NCBI GenBank assembly: GCA_016647705.1
Contig: CM028333.1
Span: forward strand, 14,405,616-14,469,615
Length of the DNA stretch: 64,000 bases
From: Eucommia ulmoides
Taxonomy: Eukaryota > Streptophyta > Magnoliopsida > Garryales > Eucommiaceae
Reading direction: 5' to 3'
A program made the position numbers and the translations under genes. The notes beneath the pieces were generated by a model that made no database searches, had not been told where the DNA came from, and saw nothing but the letters and a program-made list of their open reading frames with translations. Positions within the stretch are counted from its first letter, which is position 1, and every line of letters starts with the position of its first letter. Shown one piece after another: positions 45,180-57,255 of this stretch.

Positions 45180-45351
45180 GTACTTCTTTAATCCGTAGTG
45201 AAATCAATCTTCAATCTTTCTATCTTTATGTTTAAACCACAAATAGAAATAACACATTCAGAGTAAGCAAAATTTAAACCATCTACTTTATTCTGCAGAA
45301 AATCAAATATATGTATCTAATAAAAGAATATTCAACAAACACAATGTTCCA
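45180..45351 (-). repeat. 3' non-coding end of copia element 2
   Basis: Minus-strand sequence after the RNase H stop, AT-rich, with no polypurine tract or LTR recognised before the UBR7-like intron. The element appears truncated at its 3' end; the boundary at about 45180 is approximate. Confidence 0.4.
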
Positions 45352-45903
45352 CTAAACCAACATATCACCAAATAAAACCACACTCGTGTGAGCATTGTGC
45401 TCATGAAACTCCTTAGGTGGTAAACCTTTAGGGAGTGAATTTGCAATGATGGAGTTTCTTCCCATATGTTTAGTAGATACTATCTTGCTATAAATTCTCT
45501 CTTTAACAACTAGAAACTTGATGTCGATGTGCTTCGACTTTGTGGAGTTTCTGTTGTTATTAGAATATAACACTGTAGATTTATCATCACAATATATGTT
45601 TAATGGTATTTCAATACCATCTACTACTCGCAGCCCAGTGACAAAGTTTCGCAGCCATATTCTGTGATTTGTTGTCTCATAACAAGCTATGGATTTAGCT
45701 GTTATGGTGGAATGAGCTATGAGTGACTGCTTAACACTCCTCCAGGAAATAGCACCTCCAACCAGTAGGTAAACATAGCTTGAAGTGGATCTCTTAGTGC
45801 CTTGACAACCAGCAAGATCAGAATCAGAATACCCAATGATCTCCAAATGATTTATCTTCCAATAAGTGAGCATGAAGTCTTTTATTCTCTGTAAATACCT
45901 CAT
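45352..45903 (-). pseudogene. Copia element 2: RNase H
   Basis: A 183-residue open frame: G-Y-S-D-S-D-L-A-G-C, K-R-S-T-S-S-Y-V-Y-L-L-x-G-G-A-I-S-W-R-S, I-Y-C-D-D-K-S-T-V, K-S-K-H-I-D-I-K-F and the A-N-S-L-P-K-G-L-P-P-K tail typical of Ty1/copia RNase H (normally A-D-P-L-T-K-G). The first acidic residue (S-D) is kept. This is the longest intact domain of the element, but it is cut off from RT by a stop. Confidence 0.9.
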
Positions 45904-45940
45904 AACCTATTTAGCTACTTTCCAATCATCCATCCCAGGG

Positions 45941-46654
45941 TTACAAGTATCTACCTAACATTTTAACTATGAACGCTAAATTCAGACGCATACATACTTG
46001 AGCGTACATAAGACTCCCCACTATCGACGTATAAGGAATTTTTTGCATCTCTTTCTTTTCCATCTCATTCTTGGGGCATCGAGTGAAACCCAAGATCTTC
46101 ATTTTAAAAAATTTAGTTAGAAATCTCTTGGTTTCGTGCAATAAGCCTATATCGCTACTAGCTATTAGTATGTCATCGACATATAGCACTAGAAAAAATG
46201 AATTTACTCCCACTGAACTTGTGGTATACACAATTGTATTTATCTCAAAACCATATGAGATAATGACTTGATGAAATTTATGATACCATTGACGAGAATC
46301 TTGTTTAAGACCATAGATGAATTTGTTTTGCTTGCTAACCATAGACTTTGGATCATCTAACACAAAGTTTTCTGGCTGCACCATATATATAGTTTCATCA
46401 ATGTCTCCATTGAGAAATGCAATCTTTACATCCATCTGATGTAACTCTAAATCAAAATGAGCTATAAGTGTCATTATAATCCTAAAAGTCTCTTTCGATG
46501 AAACTGGAGAGAAAGTCTCTTTATAATCAATTCCTTCATTTTCAATAAAATCCTTGGCGACTAGACAAACCTTATATTTCTTAACATTGCCTTTTGAATA
46601 ACTCTTGGTTTTAAATATCCATTTGCAACCAATGGGCCTCGCACCTTCAGGCAA
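45941..46654 (-). pseudogene. Copia element 2: reverse transcriptase
   Basis: A 237-residue open frame: G-C-K-W-I-F-K-T-K, V-A-K-D-F, G-I-D-Y-x-E-T-F-S-P-V, M-D-V-K-I-A-F-L-N-G-D-I-D-E and LYVDDILIASSD with both palm aspartates, then L-G-F-T-R-C-P-K. The Q-P-E-N-F and K-x-x-Y-G-L-K-Q motifs are present. It ends in G-S-L-M-Y-A-Q-V-C-M-R-L-N-L-A-F before a stop. RT-RNase H order is normal for Ty1/copia. Active-site motifs are kept, but the polyprotein around it is broken. Confidence 0.9.
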
Positions 46655-46820
46655 CTTGACGAGATCCTAAATGTCATTGCCCTTTATAGATTTCATCTCA
46701 TCATTCTTGGCATCAATCCATTGATCTTATGTCAAACTCATGTTCTTGGAGAAATACGATATAATCACTTGAAATTGCACTTCTCTTTTCTCTAGTGAAT
46801 CGCCTTAGTGGAAATTCCTC

Positions 46821-47850
46821 TTAAAGTTGTTGAGTTTGCTCTTCAGGAGCAATATCTTGATTTTGAGTAGGAAGTTTTTCATTATGGTCTCGAATTGTGT
46901 CTTGAACAATGTCAGGAACCTGATTATTGTTAATAGCAATGTTTGGAAGAGAAATTAATTCCTCTTCAAAGACAACATTCCTAATAACCTTTATCTCCCC
47001 CTTCAAACTCAACAACCTCAAAGAATCGCACATTTCCCATCTCGAGAAAAGTTCTAATTGAGGGATCATAAAACTTAAAGGCTTTCAACCGTTCATCATA
47101 CCCAACAAAGTAGCAGCTAATTGTTCTTGAATCCAATTTCTTTTCATTTGGCTTATATGGCCTTTCCTCAGCTGGATAACCCCAAATATGTAAATGCCTT
47201 ATGCTAGGTTTTTTACCTAACCATAGTTTATAAGGGGATTTAGTAACCGCTTTATTTAGTACCCTATTCATAATATATGTTGTAGTCTTAAGTGCGTCTC
47301 CTCAGAGTGATTCTAGTAAAGACAAATGATTTATCATACTTCTTACCATGTCCTTAAGCATTCTATTTCATCTCTCAACAATACCGTTCATGCTAGATTT
47401 GCCTAGCATTGTGTATTATGGGACGATTCCGCATTCCTCTAGGAATTTTACAAAGGGTCCTGAACGTTGCTCTTCTGATTCGTCAAATTGACCATAATAT
47501 TCACCACCACAATCAAATTTAACAGCCTTCATTTTCTTGTCTAGTTGGTTTTCAACTTCAGCTTTGAAAGCTTTAAATACATCCAATGATTGAGATTTCT
47601 CATGAATTAAATACAGGTACCCACAACGAGTGTAGTCATCTATGAACGTAATATAATACTATTGTCCATTCCAAAATGTCTTTGGGAATGGTCCGCAAAT
47701 ATCAGTATGTATTAGTTCTAAGATGTTGGAACTCATGTTGGCAACTAACTTCCTAATGTTTGTTTGCTTCCCCTTTACACATTCAATATAAATCTTGAAA
47801 TTTGTTAAATCAAGAGGGTCAAGAATGTCGTCAGACACAAGCCTCTCTAT
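46821..47850 (-). pseudogene. Copia element 2: integrase
   Basis: 46981-47271 is the C-terminal part: K-S-P-Y-K-L-W-L-G-K-K-P, H-L-H-I-W-G-Y-P-A-E, S-C-Y-F-V-G-Y. 47275-47450 gives G-I-V-P and S-M-N-G-I-V-E-R with a stop where Arg is expected, then M-L-K-D-M-V-R-S-M, the core region with the catalytic Glu. 47500-47850 contains the F-I-D-D-Y-T-R/D-x-G-G-E-Y region in broken frames. It would insert the cDNA. Inactive. Confidence 0.8.
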
Positions 47851-47853
47851 TCT

Positions 47854-48345
47854 CTATTTGGAGATATGTCCTAAACGCTTGTGCCAAAGTATGGTGGAAT
47901 TTTCATTAGTTAATTTGCATTTTGTACCACAAGTAGTTGTTTGCAAGGTTTCATTATGTGAAGCAATAGTATCCAATAAGTATAGATTATCAATTAAATA
48001 ACCAATTGTAAAAAATATTTGAATATCGAAAAAGACTAAATTTATTATTTCCAAATGAATAAGAAAACTAAATTTGTCCAAAGTAGAAATAGAAATCAAA
48101 TTTCGTCTAAATGACTGTACTACGTATGTCTATTCCAAATCCAAAAATTAATCAATCTTTAAAGACAACCTAAAATTCCTTATTGCCTCCATAGAAACTG
48201 TTTTGCCATCGTCCACACAAATGAATCTTTCAGCATCATTTGGTTGTCGGCTCCACGGGCAACCCTGCATAGACACATTTACATAAGTAGTAGCAACAAA
48301 ATCTATCCACCAAGTGTGACTTGGTACAAAAGTTAAATTAACTTC
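47854..48345 (-). pseudogene. Copia element 2: protease and pre-integrase region
   Basis: 48300-48330 reads W-W-I-D-F-V-A-T-T-Y-V where copia protease has W-W-(I/V)-D-S-G-A-T-T-H; D-S-G has become D-F-V, so the protease is dead. It is followed by P-N-D-A-E-R-F-I and the S-F-R-R-N-L-I-S-I-S-T-L-D-K block. 47854-47920 gives I-L-W-H-K-R-L-G-H-I-S-K, the pre-integrase motif (W-H-x-R-L-G-H). Confidence 0.8.
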
Positions 48346-49190
48346 AGAACAAACAAGAGTGAAATGGATTCTTCTTTACACGTCATGCGGTGTATTTGGA
48401 ACATTTCTTCTTCATATGTCCAACTTTCTTGTAGAAGAAACAGGTAAATTCCTAATCTTGATTCTTTTTCAATTTAGACTGTTGTGTTCCAACTGCAACT
48501 TCCTGACCTTTATCCCTTTATCATTTTTTGCCCTTAAATGTAGTGGCTAAGTAAGCACTTTCAGTCTTTTTTCTCTTAATTCATTATTCTTTTTGCACAC
48601 AATGAGATATGAGCTCATTAAAAGTCTATTTATCCTTTTGAGTGTTATAACTTACTATAAATTGATTGTATTGTGCAGGAAGAGAAATGAGTACTAAATG
48701 CATGAGCAAGTCCTCAGACAACTCTAACTTTAGTGCCTTTAGCTTCGAAGCGACATTAGACATTTCCATAATGTACTCTCTTATGTTCTATTTTCCTTTA
48801 TACTTCATTGAGACAAGATTAGCTAAGAGCATATTTGTCTTCGCTTTTTCATTCATTACAAAACATTTTTTTATTTCCTCAATTAACGTCTTTACACTTA
48901 CCTCATCAGATGTAGCGCCCCTGAATGTTTTCGGAACGTTGTGTTTCATTATCATAAGACTCATGTGATTAGAACGGTCTCAGCTCTCATATTCTCCTTG
49001 AACCTCAAAGAAACTTTCATCAGTGAGAGGTAGAGGTTGTTCTTTACTTAGCCCAAGGTCAAGATCCATGTAGTCGAGAATAATTAAAATGTTCTCTTTT
49101 TAATTCTTGAAGTTTGTGTCATTAAGCACGGGAGTGAAATTAATATTGGCAGTAATATGAACAACAAAAGCAGTAACTAAACAGAAAATA
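48346..49190 (-). pseudogene. Copia element 2: gag with zinc knuckle
   Basis: The minus strand reads L-N-D-T-N-F-K-N, then W-position stop, I-L-D-Y-M-D-L-D-L, R-S-N-H-M-S-L-M-I-M-K, K-C-F-V-M-N-E-K-A, IREYIMEMSNVASKLKALK and L-I-S-L-P-A-Q-Y-N-Q-F (49170 down to 48600), the UBN2-type copia gag. A knuckle, CFFYKKVGHMKKKC (about 48440-48400), has its second Cys replaced by Tyr. Stops TAG/TGA are present. Confidence 0.85.
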
Positions 49191-50190
49191 ATGACGAATA
49201 ATAAGCTCATAATCTAAAGGTTTACGTCAAATTATTAATCAAAATATCAACACATATTTATATCCACGATATAAACAAAACAATTATATTGGTAGGTCCC
49301 ATCACAAGATACATAGCACAACATTGATGTTTAGTCTTTGGACGGAAACACCAACTTATAAGTGGTACTCTATTCTCACAGGTGTGTCTATTACTTGACC
49401 AAATAATAACCTTTCTTTGGGCCTGTCGTTACTTGCATTAATAACAAACATAAACATCTTATATCCCAAAATAAACAAATTTGTGAGGTTATTTTGACAA
49501 CATATTGCTTCAATTAGTTTATTTCAAAATATAAGACTCCATCAATTGACCAACCTAACGATCGATTGACTGATTGCCTTGTAACATGCTAATTTCTAAC
49601 GTTTGAGGCATGTTCGTCAGTCAACCAATTTGGTCAATAGCGACCAGTACGATATAATAAATGACAACGCAATCCAAATAAAAACTACTGCATCAAGAAA
49701 TTATTAACTTCTAGTGATCCAACATTTGTTAATGCTATGTGATATATGATAGCTATATAGCTTCCCAACCATAATGGCCTAATCCAAAATACATGTAGAC
49801 AGACACCAGGCATGCCCAATATCACTAAGACCTAAATTCAAAATAAGGCTCTCTCTATCCCAACAAGCTCAATTTTCGTTTAATAATTATGATGCATATT
49901 AGTAACCAAACCTCTACTGTCAAGTTACATTTCTTATTCAATCAATAAAATGAGATATAAGTTTATCTTTTAATTTTTATGATATTATCGATCTTACAAC
50001 TTCTCAACCGAGCAAGCAATCCAAATTCCCAATAGGCATTTAGCTTTAATAGCCAATTGTCTACTAATTTCAAATCGTTTTCTTACTCCATAGCACTTGA
50101 TGAGTGAGTAAACAGTTTGCAACTCATCAAATTTGGCTGAATCCATTAACATGATTTAAAAAAAAAAAAAAAACTAATAATTTAATATGA
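49191..50190 (-). other. Copia element 2: 5' untranslated/internal leader
   Basis: No coding sequence recognised. The stretch lies between gag and the primer-binding site. 49545-49640 carries GATTGACTGATTG-type motifs like those in family X. Confidence 0.4.
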
Positions 50191-50207
50191 AGTAGGCTCT
50201 GATACGA
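50191..50207 (-). other. Primer-binding site next to the copia LTR
   Basis: On the minus strand AGTCGTATCAGAGCC directly follows the LTR end CCTAACA; GTATCAGAGC pairs with the 3' end of initiator methionine tRNA, the usual copia primer. Confidence 0.7.
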
Positions 50208-50893
50208 CTTGTTAGGAATAATCTATAAATCTCAATAGATTCCTAAACCAACATGTCAAATTATCGAAGGTTCTTTAACACATAAATAAGCGTACCTAAA
50301 TTCATAGTGATGAATCGTTGGGGCCAAGGTCTTGCACAAACTAATCACTTGATGTTCCTCAATGAGTTTTGTTGAAGGAGAAAATAAATAAAGAACGAAT
50401 TTACCAAAATTTCTTGGGATGAGTCGCGGACTAGGTCGCTCTCTTTAAGACGTTTCGCGACTCTGCCCAAGAACGTACAAGCAGTGTAACAGCCCCGTCG
50501 TCTCCAGGATAAAACAGCCTAGAATCACTTCTGTCTATAACTTTCTTTGCACAACAGAAGGTCTGAATACTAAACACCCACTCACTATTTGAACAAACAA
50601 ACAGACTGCTCGAAAATCGAAGTTTAAAAGAAATAAAATTATTTCTGATGAAGAAGAAGACTGAAAGGAATTCTGTATTGCTGTTTCAGATCAAGAAGAA
50701 GGCTGAAAACTTATTCTATGTTTTAAAACTGAGGAAGAAGCCAGTATTTATAGGGGAAAATTCTGCACCGTTTGGAGAAAAAAAAAATCTTGAAACCGAA
50801 AATTTAATTCTTAAACGTTTTTTTTTTTTACTAAACGTTTCAAACGTTTAATTTTTTAAACGTTAGTTTTGAAACGTTAATTTTTTTTGAACG

Positions 50894-50985
<92 letters not shown>

Positions 50986-51378
50986 GTTTCTTTAAAATGG
51001 TTCAAGAAAAAAAACGTTTTCATTAAAATGTTTTTTTTTAATTAAACTGTTAAAAAAAATATTTTTAAATAAATTTTTTCTAAAAAGTAAATAAGTGTCA
51101 CCTCATCACACGCGCGACTCAACTCGGCTCGGCATAGCACGGCCGGACGGACGGCGGCGGTGGCGCGCGCGCGTGTGGTAAACCGGTAGGGATGTAACTC
51201 ATTTCCCCTCCACAAAATGTGGGTACCCTTGGGGCACACCCCAAGTGTCTTACATACCCCTAGATATCCTCATTAATTTTACCTCTCCCAACCAATATGG
51301 GATAAAAGGGCTAGAGAAAATTGTACATTCGACACTTTCTATTCTAAAAATTTAATTAAAATTCATTTGTTTCAACAA
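50208..51378 (-). repeat. Copia LTR flanked by internal sequence on both sides
   Basis: On the minus strand it begins TGTTGAAACAAATG (51378) and ends ATTCCTAACA (about 50208), 1.17 kb. It has a primer site on its low-coordinate side and a polypurine tract (plus-strand ATCCCCCACTT, 51379-51389) on its high-coordinate side. The LTR holds AAACGTTT repeats (50812-50880) and a (TA)44 run (50895-50982). Confidence 0.7.
50895..50982. repeat. (TA)44 microsatellite
   Basis: Uninterrupted TA repeat within the copia LTR; longest simple repeat in the window. Confidence 0.95.
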
Positions 51379-52440
51379 TCCCCCACTTGAATTTTTTAAA
51401 AATAATTTTTTTCATCGAACAGTATAATTCAATATAAGATTGTGCATAAGAAAAGGTGTCTATCGACTTGAACCTTTACATAGTGAAGATGCTTTAGATT
51501 ATACTAGAGTAACTCGTAGTTTTGAACTCTATCTCTAACAACATCACACACACAACCCTATCAGGGTGTAGTCCAAAAGCCCGTGCTTTACGGCCATGCA
51601 CGTGTATCCTAGTATAATGAATGCTCTAGAGAATTTTGCCCAAAATTCCATAGGAAGCGGCCACACTTCCACATTCACATAGGTGAATCTATCAAGAGTA
51701 CTCTTGTAGCTAGGTACTCCACTCCAAATAGAGTATAGATCTCATTAAGAGTTAATAAAAACTCAACCTTCTATCGCTTCAAGATATCATGCTTCAAATA
51801 GCACATTTATGAAATAGAACTCAAAATTTATAGCATGATTTTTCTCATATCACTTCATGAGTTTGTTATTACCCTTTGAACCTATTTCTTGGGATCTCCA
51901 GTCTATAGGTTGGGTTTCCCTCACAAGTGACTCGTCAATCTATGGGCTTGAGTCCCATACCTTTTGAGGTTTTGTAAACCTTTTCTCGAGCTAATCCTTT
52001 CATCAAAGGATCGGCTAAGTTATCATCAGACCGTACATGATCCACTCTCACAGCCCCTGTAGAGATATACTCTCTAATAGTGCTGTGTTTGGGACATATT
52101 TGTCACTTTTTTCCGTTATAATAACGATTCTAAATCTTTGCAATAGCCACGGTACTATCACAATGGATCAAGACAGCTGGAATCGGTCTCTCCCATAAAA
52201 GGGTATCAGAAAGCAGGCTCCTTAACCACCCTGCTTCCTCGCTAGCCGAAGCTAGTGCAATCATCTCAGACTCCATAGTAGATTAAGCCAAAATAGTCTG
52301 TTTCTTAGATTTCCAAGAAACAGCTCCACCAGCTATACTAAATATATAACCGCTAGTTGCCTTGGAGTCATCTGAAAGGGTGTTCCAATCAGCATCGCTA
52401 TATCCTTCCAGAACAGCGGGAAACTTCTGAACCCCGCGTC
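51379..52440 (-). pseudogene. Copia element 3: RNase H and 3' end
   Basis: The minus strand reads [36 protein letters not shown], then a stop, S-T-M-E-S-E-M-I-A-L-A-S-A-S-E-E-A, H-C-D-S-T-V-A-I-A, and S-T-I-R-E-Y-I-S-T-G-A-V with D-N-L-A-D-P-L-M-K-G-L (about 52400 to 51970), followed by a 3' leader and the polypurine tract. The sequence differs from element 2's RNase H (S-T-I-R-x-Y instead of K-H-I-D-I-K-F), so it is another copia lineage. It ends at about 52440 next to a short duplication of GAACCCCGCGTCAT. Confidence 0.85.
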
Positions 52441-52662
52441 ATACTAGGTCTGCTTGTGAACCCCGCGTCATCATCATCGTCCTCAATGATTTAGAGAGAG
52501 AGAAAAAAACAACACCACCACAGCCTACAACTTTCATCTTCCCATCGCAAATGTCATCATTTTGGATGAATTTTGATACAATTGCAGGTAAAGTTGCTGC
52601 TAAATGCGGTGGAAACTCCGTCGCTAAAATTTGTTAGTCATCTCTAGAAATACCGCCAGTAC
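52441..52662. other. Short unassigned stretch
   Basis: Begins with a second GAACCCCGCGTCAT copy (52457-52470), then a GA tract and 52592-52640, which could be read as a short exon. No family is recognised. Confidence 0.4.
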
Positions 52663-52945
52663 TGTAATATTCTAGAAATTTATATTTTGAAAAATACTAT
52701 TTTATATAAATTTAATATTTTTGGAGACAATTTTGTAAATTTGTGGTGTACATATATATTTTATAATTTTTGGAGTTAAACATTAAATTTATATTTTTGA
52801 AAATATTATTTTAATATTTTTGAGTTATTCGGTATACTAATATTTGATCATTTTAGGGAGATAAATGTAATTATTAGATTTAATATGAATTATTTTATAA
52901 ATATGGGGTGCTAAATGTAATTGTTTCAAAACCTTAACCATTAAG

Positions 52946-54032
52946 AGCCCATTTGGTAACCGTTTCGTGCCCATCCCATGCAGTGGAATAGGATGGGATG
53001 AGAATTTTATTTCCTTCTTGGGAACAGAAGGGCGTTTGGTAATGATAATTTTTTTTTTGGATCCGAGCACAGAATCATGTTTGGTAACGATTTTATCCCA
53101 GAAATCAGGAACGGATCCTAAACCACAAAATCAAGGACAAATCCAAGAACAAATCAAGAACAAATTCGAAGAAATCCAAGAAACCCGAACAAACTCGAAA
53201 TTGATTTTGAACAAATTCAAAGAAATTCGAAATAGGGTTTCGAAAATCCAAGAAACCTCCCGAACAAATTTAGAAAAAATTGAAGAAACTCGACCGAATT
53301 CGAACAAATTCGACTTAGGGTTTCAATTTCAAACTAGAAATCGAAATCAATTTCGAGTTTTATTTCGATTTCAAAGCAGACGATGACGAACCAGGACAAC
53401 GAAACCCCTGTTTCGAAAATGGTCGATGAAGTGGAGGATGAACACAATCGACGAAGTGGAGGACGAAGTGGATGACGAACACGATCACGATGACAACAAC
53501 GAACACGGTCGATGAAGTGGAGGATGAATACTGTCACGATGGAGAAGAATGAAAAGAAGAAGACGACGAAACTGTGTTTCGAAATCGAAAACAAAATCGA
53601 AATAGGGTTTCGATTTCGAAATCGAAACCGTATTTCGATTTTGATTTCGATTTCAAAATCGAAATGTAGACGAAATCGATGATACCGAAGAAGGAGTAGA
53701 CGACGAATGTGCAAAAGACAAACGACGGACATGCAGAAGCAGACAATGAAGACGATGGAGAAGGAGCAGACGAAGACGATGGAGATGATGAAGATAAAGA
53801 ACGATCGGGCTGTCTTTTTTGGTTGGGAATGGGATGGGAATAGTCAGGCACAATTATATTTTGTTTCTCAATCCTTTACAAAAAAAAGTAGGATGGATTC
53901 TAGGATGGGAATAGAATGGGAACGAAAATAAAAAAGTAAAATGGATTACCAAATGCTATACCCAAAAATAAATCCCAAAAAAGTGGGAATGAAATGGGAA
54001 TTTTTGGGATGGGAGTGGTTACCAAACGGGCT
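52946..54032. mobile_element. 1.09-kb TIR element inside the first LTR
   Basis: The ends AGCCCATTTGGTAACCG and (reverse) AGCCCGTTTGGTAACCA are inverted, and both continue to CCCATCCC. AAG is present on both sides (52943-52945, 54033-54035), while the homologous LTR at 57730-57740 has it once, so the empty site is visible. A 3-bp target duplication and GCCC-GTTTGGTAAC ends suggest a PIF/Harbinger-like non-autonomous element. The interior has many AATCGAAAT/ATTTCGATT repeats (53150-53660). The open frames here are repeat artefacts. Confidence 0.75.
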
Positions 54033-55219
54033 AAGAAACCATTTGCGGCCATAAAAAATTAAAGGAAAAAAAATGGTGGCCAACTTGCTCTCATGATCAC
54101 ACACACACACACATATATATATGATAAGTTCAGTCAATATGACATCTTTCGAAATATTTTTGAGCAAGGAAAAATATTTATGTTCAGATTTCAGATAGAA
54201 TGTCTAACTCTTTTGATATACGTATTTAATTTATCCATATATTGTGTAATTCCTGCTAGTACCGTTATAAGTATTATTTATTTTTCACGAAATATTTATG
54301 AATATGCCCTAACTGATAATTAGGTGAGATACATATTTATGTGGTTATTTGGAATTTAATTGTTATGTGTATATTTTGGGATTGATTGGATATGCGTATT
54401 AAAGGGGTTAAAATTCTACTGAGTGTAGGCTCACAACCCCATAGTTTTGATTGCAGGGTCAGTGAAAGCAAAACTGCGAGAGGAATTATATTAGAAATTC
54501 TATTTGTAAGAATTGTAGCAATTATTTACTGTTGTAAAATCGACAGTAAAATTTGGAATAATTTATGATTGTGATCAATCAACAGGAATTTTAATCGAAA
54601 TTCTATTTAATTTGTACTAGTTGTATTTATGATTTATTATTGTATAATTTAATTGAAGAATTCAATAATTATAATTATTGTCGCAAATGTAAAAAATTTC
54701 AAATACTTATAAGTCCAAAATATTACTGTTCAAATTCCCAAAAAGGCAAATAAAGACTTGAAAATAAATATTGTCGTTCACTGTTCGAACAGAAAAATAG
54801 AGAAAATGTGGAAAAAATGCCTGGGAATAAAAATGAACAATCGTTTTCAACCTATTGTCCGAAATCCAAGTATTGTTGAATGACATCATAAAGCAAATTG
54901 AATGACATCATGTTTTTTTTTTTTTTTTGGAACCTTTTTTTTTACACCATTGACCTCCCAAATCTTCAATGTATTTAATTACTTTACCTCCTTTGTAACG
55001 ATTCCCAATTTTGGTAATTATTGATTATTCGATTTTAGTATTAATTCTCCTTAGGGAGAAATCTAGTGGCGACCCTGAAAAATTGGGTCATTACAAGGTG
55101 GTATCAGAGCGAGTTTGCGACTTACCTAGGTTGGGGTTATGATATCCATTACTCATAATAATTGAAGTAATACTTAAAAAAATAATAATAATTTTTCGTA
55201 TAACTCATTAATTCAAAAA

Positions 55220-55221
<2 letters not shown>

Positions 55222-55278
<57 letters not shown>
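55222..55278. repeat. (TAA)n microsatellite
   Basis: About 18 units of TAA in the interior of the LARD-like element. Confidence 0.95.
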
Positions 55279-55279
<1 letters not shown>

Positions 55280-56399
55280 ATTTTCTACCTCTTAAGTTTG
55301 TGCGTTATTTGTTTCTTTACCTTATGTCGTGTTTATTGCTCCCTACATTCGGTTATTAATTTTTATCCGTCTTCTCTATCGTTCAGTAGGAAAATAGAAA
55401 ATTCGAAAGAAAAAAATATTTTAAATAACAATATTACCTAATTGCTTTATTATTGTGTCAAGTTGATCTACCACATGCATGTAAAAGGAAAATTAAAACT
55501 ATGAACCCAAACTCTAACGGTGCAAAGTAATAATTAAGTCTTTTGTATGCACAAAAATTGAACAGAGTAATGAAAATTTGTTTCTTATTTTCTTGTTTGG
55601 TATGTATTTCTTTATGTATTATCATCATTTCTTTATTTGATTCTTTAGCTCACTACTTTTGACTAAGAAATTCAAATTTTAGTATAGCTATAACTGAAAT
55701 TTATGGTTCTTTTCCTGTTGATGTGGTCATGTCGTGTTGTGTCTTTATTCGGGTTTGTGTTAAAAAAAAAAAAAACAAACGTATAATTCGTTAGTCCATT
55801 AAAAAAAAACAATTGAAAGAGATTTGTATGCATGATGCTTGTATGAATTGCATTCTATAATATTGTCACATGAAAAAAAAAATTACATAGGGAACAGAAT
55901 AGGAGATCAATTTTTTTAAGGAGTATGAGCTCTTTCATATTAAATGGCTAATATAATTTAATAAAAGTTATAATTAGTACAGTGGGAGATTCATGACCCA
56001 CTTCCCCGCCTTTCTCACGTAAGTGAATAAATTCAAGTCAACTGAAGACCAAAAAAAAAAAACTGTTTGTTTGCTTTGTCTCCATTATTGGAATAATTGT
56101 GGTGTGATATATTAAACCTACATGAATACAAGATGTATTGTGGTACTTATACATATGTGCAACGATTGGGGTTTGGTCCATATTTGCATGCGTTGACGTC
56201 TCCGTTATGTTTTTTCAGTGGTTTGACATGTTGCACCCATATGTTGTTACTATTATTTCACTTTGGTCCCTACAATTTTAATTTGAACATATTAACATTT
56301 TAGGTGGCGTTTGATTAATGCAGCTTACCAATAGTAAGTTAAATAAGTCTTGGTGAGTGTTGTGTTAGTCGTGGATCATAAGATTTGTCGTTGAATTGC

Positions 56400-57255
56400 A
56401 AATTTCAATTTAAAGGTGTTTACTATTTTCTATATAAATTATCAAATTATATTTTTGTATTAAATTGTAAAAAGAAAAAAAAAACATTGTTGATGAAAAT
56501 AGACAGTTTTATTATGATTAATGGATCAAGTAAAATTTGAAAGGTGAAAAAATTTATTTTTATCATCCTGTTATGCCATAGTTGTCTTCTCATCAAGAGG
56601 GTATATCCTGCGAGATGTGGATATATATTGTTACCTGTCAAGCAAGTCCTGCAAGGTGGGTATATGTTGCTACCTGTTAGACAAGTCTTGCAGAATGGAT
56701 ATATGTTATTACCTTCCAGGCAAGTTCTATAAGGTGGATATATATTAGATATGTTGTTACCTGTCAGACAAGTCATGCAGGGTAGATATATACTATGTAT
56801 GTTATTACTTATCAGGCAAGTCCTGCATGATAGATATATACTATGTATGCTGTTACCTGTCAAGCAAGTCCTGCATGGTAGATATATTATATATGTTGTT
56901 ACCTGTCAGGTAAGTCCTGCATGGATATGTTGTTACCTGTCAAGCAAGTCCTGCAGGGTAGATATGATAAGTCCCGATCGTGAGGTAAAACGATCATTTG
57001 GCAGGCAAAGAAGCATGGTATTTTATTATATAAATGCACATTAACTAATCAATTTAAATTCAGTTGTTTTATCATGATGATCTTTTGTTGAAATTTTGAT
57101 ATTGACAAGTGAATGGTTATGTTTTGCTGGAAAAATGGGTTTTGACAAAAACATTTGATTCATAAATTGTTTTCGTATTATAAAGACAGTGCACTGGTGA
57201 AATATTTAAATAGATATTGATCCACTACTAACAATAGATAGGATCAAAGTGTAGA
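56400..57255 (+). repeat. Tekay-type LTR fragment
   Basis: Follows the right Tekay LTR (about 37015-37760) in order: TTCTATATAAATTRWCAAA, ATGCCATAGTTGTCTT, CAAGAGGG, the CCTGTCAGGCAAGTCCTG minisatellite, the GATCGT/ACGATC stem-loop (56976-56995), and GACAGTRCACYG with ATCCACTAC. LTR ends are missing. The minisatellite is longer here, with about nine units. Confidence 0.7.
56610..56960 (+). repeat. Expanded LTR minisatellite
   Basis: About nine copies of a 37-45-bp unit built on GTTACCTGTCAGGCAAGTCC and TGCAGGGTGGATATATGTT. The unit type matches 37205-37330. Confidence 0.85.

Noticed and set aside
53334..53851. Overlapping minus-strand frames rich in F, R, E and S
   Set aside because: They come from ATTTCGATT and CTTC/TCGTC simple repeats inside the TIR element.
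56447..56863. 138-residue minus-strand frame with repeated C-R-T-C-L motifs
   Set aside because: It is the translation of the LTR minisatellite and its length follows repeat number. Not a cysteine-repeat protein.
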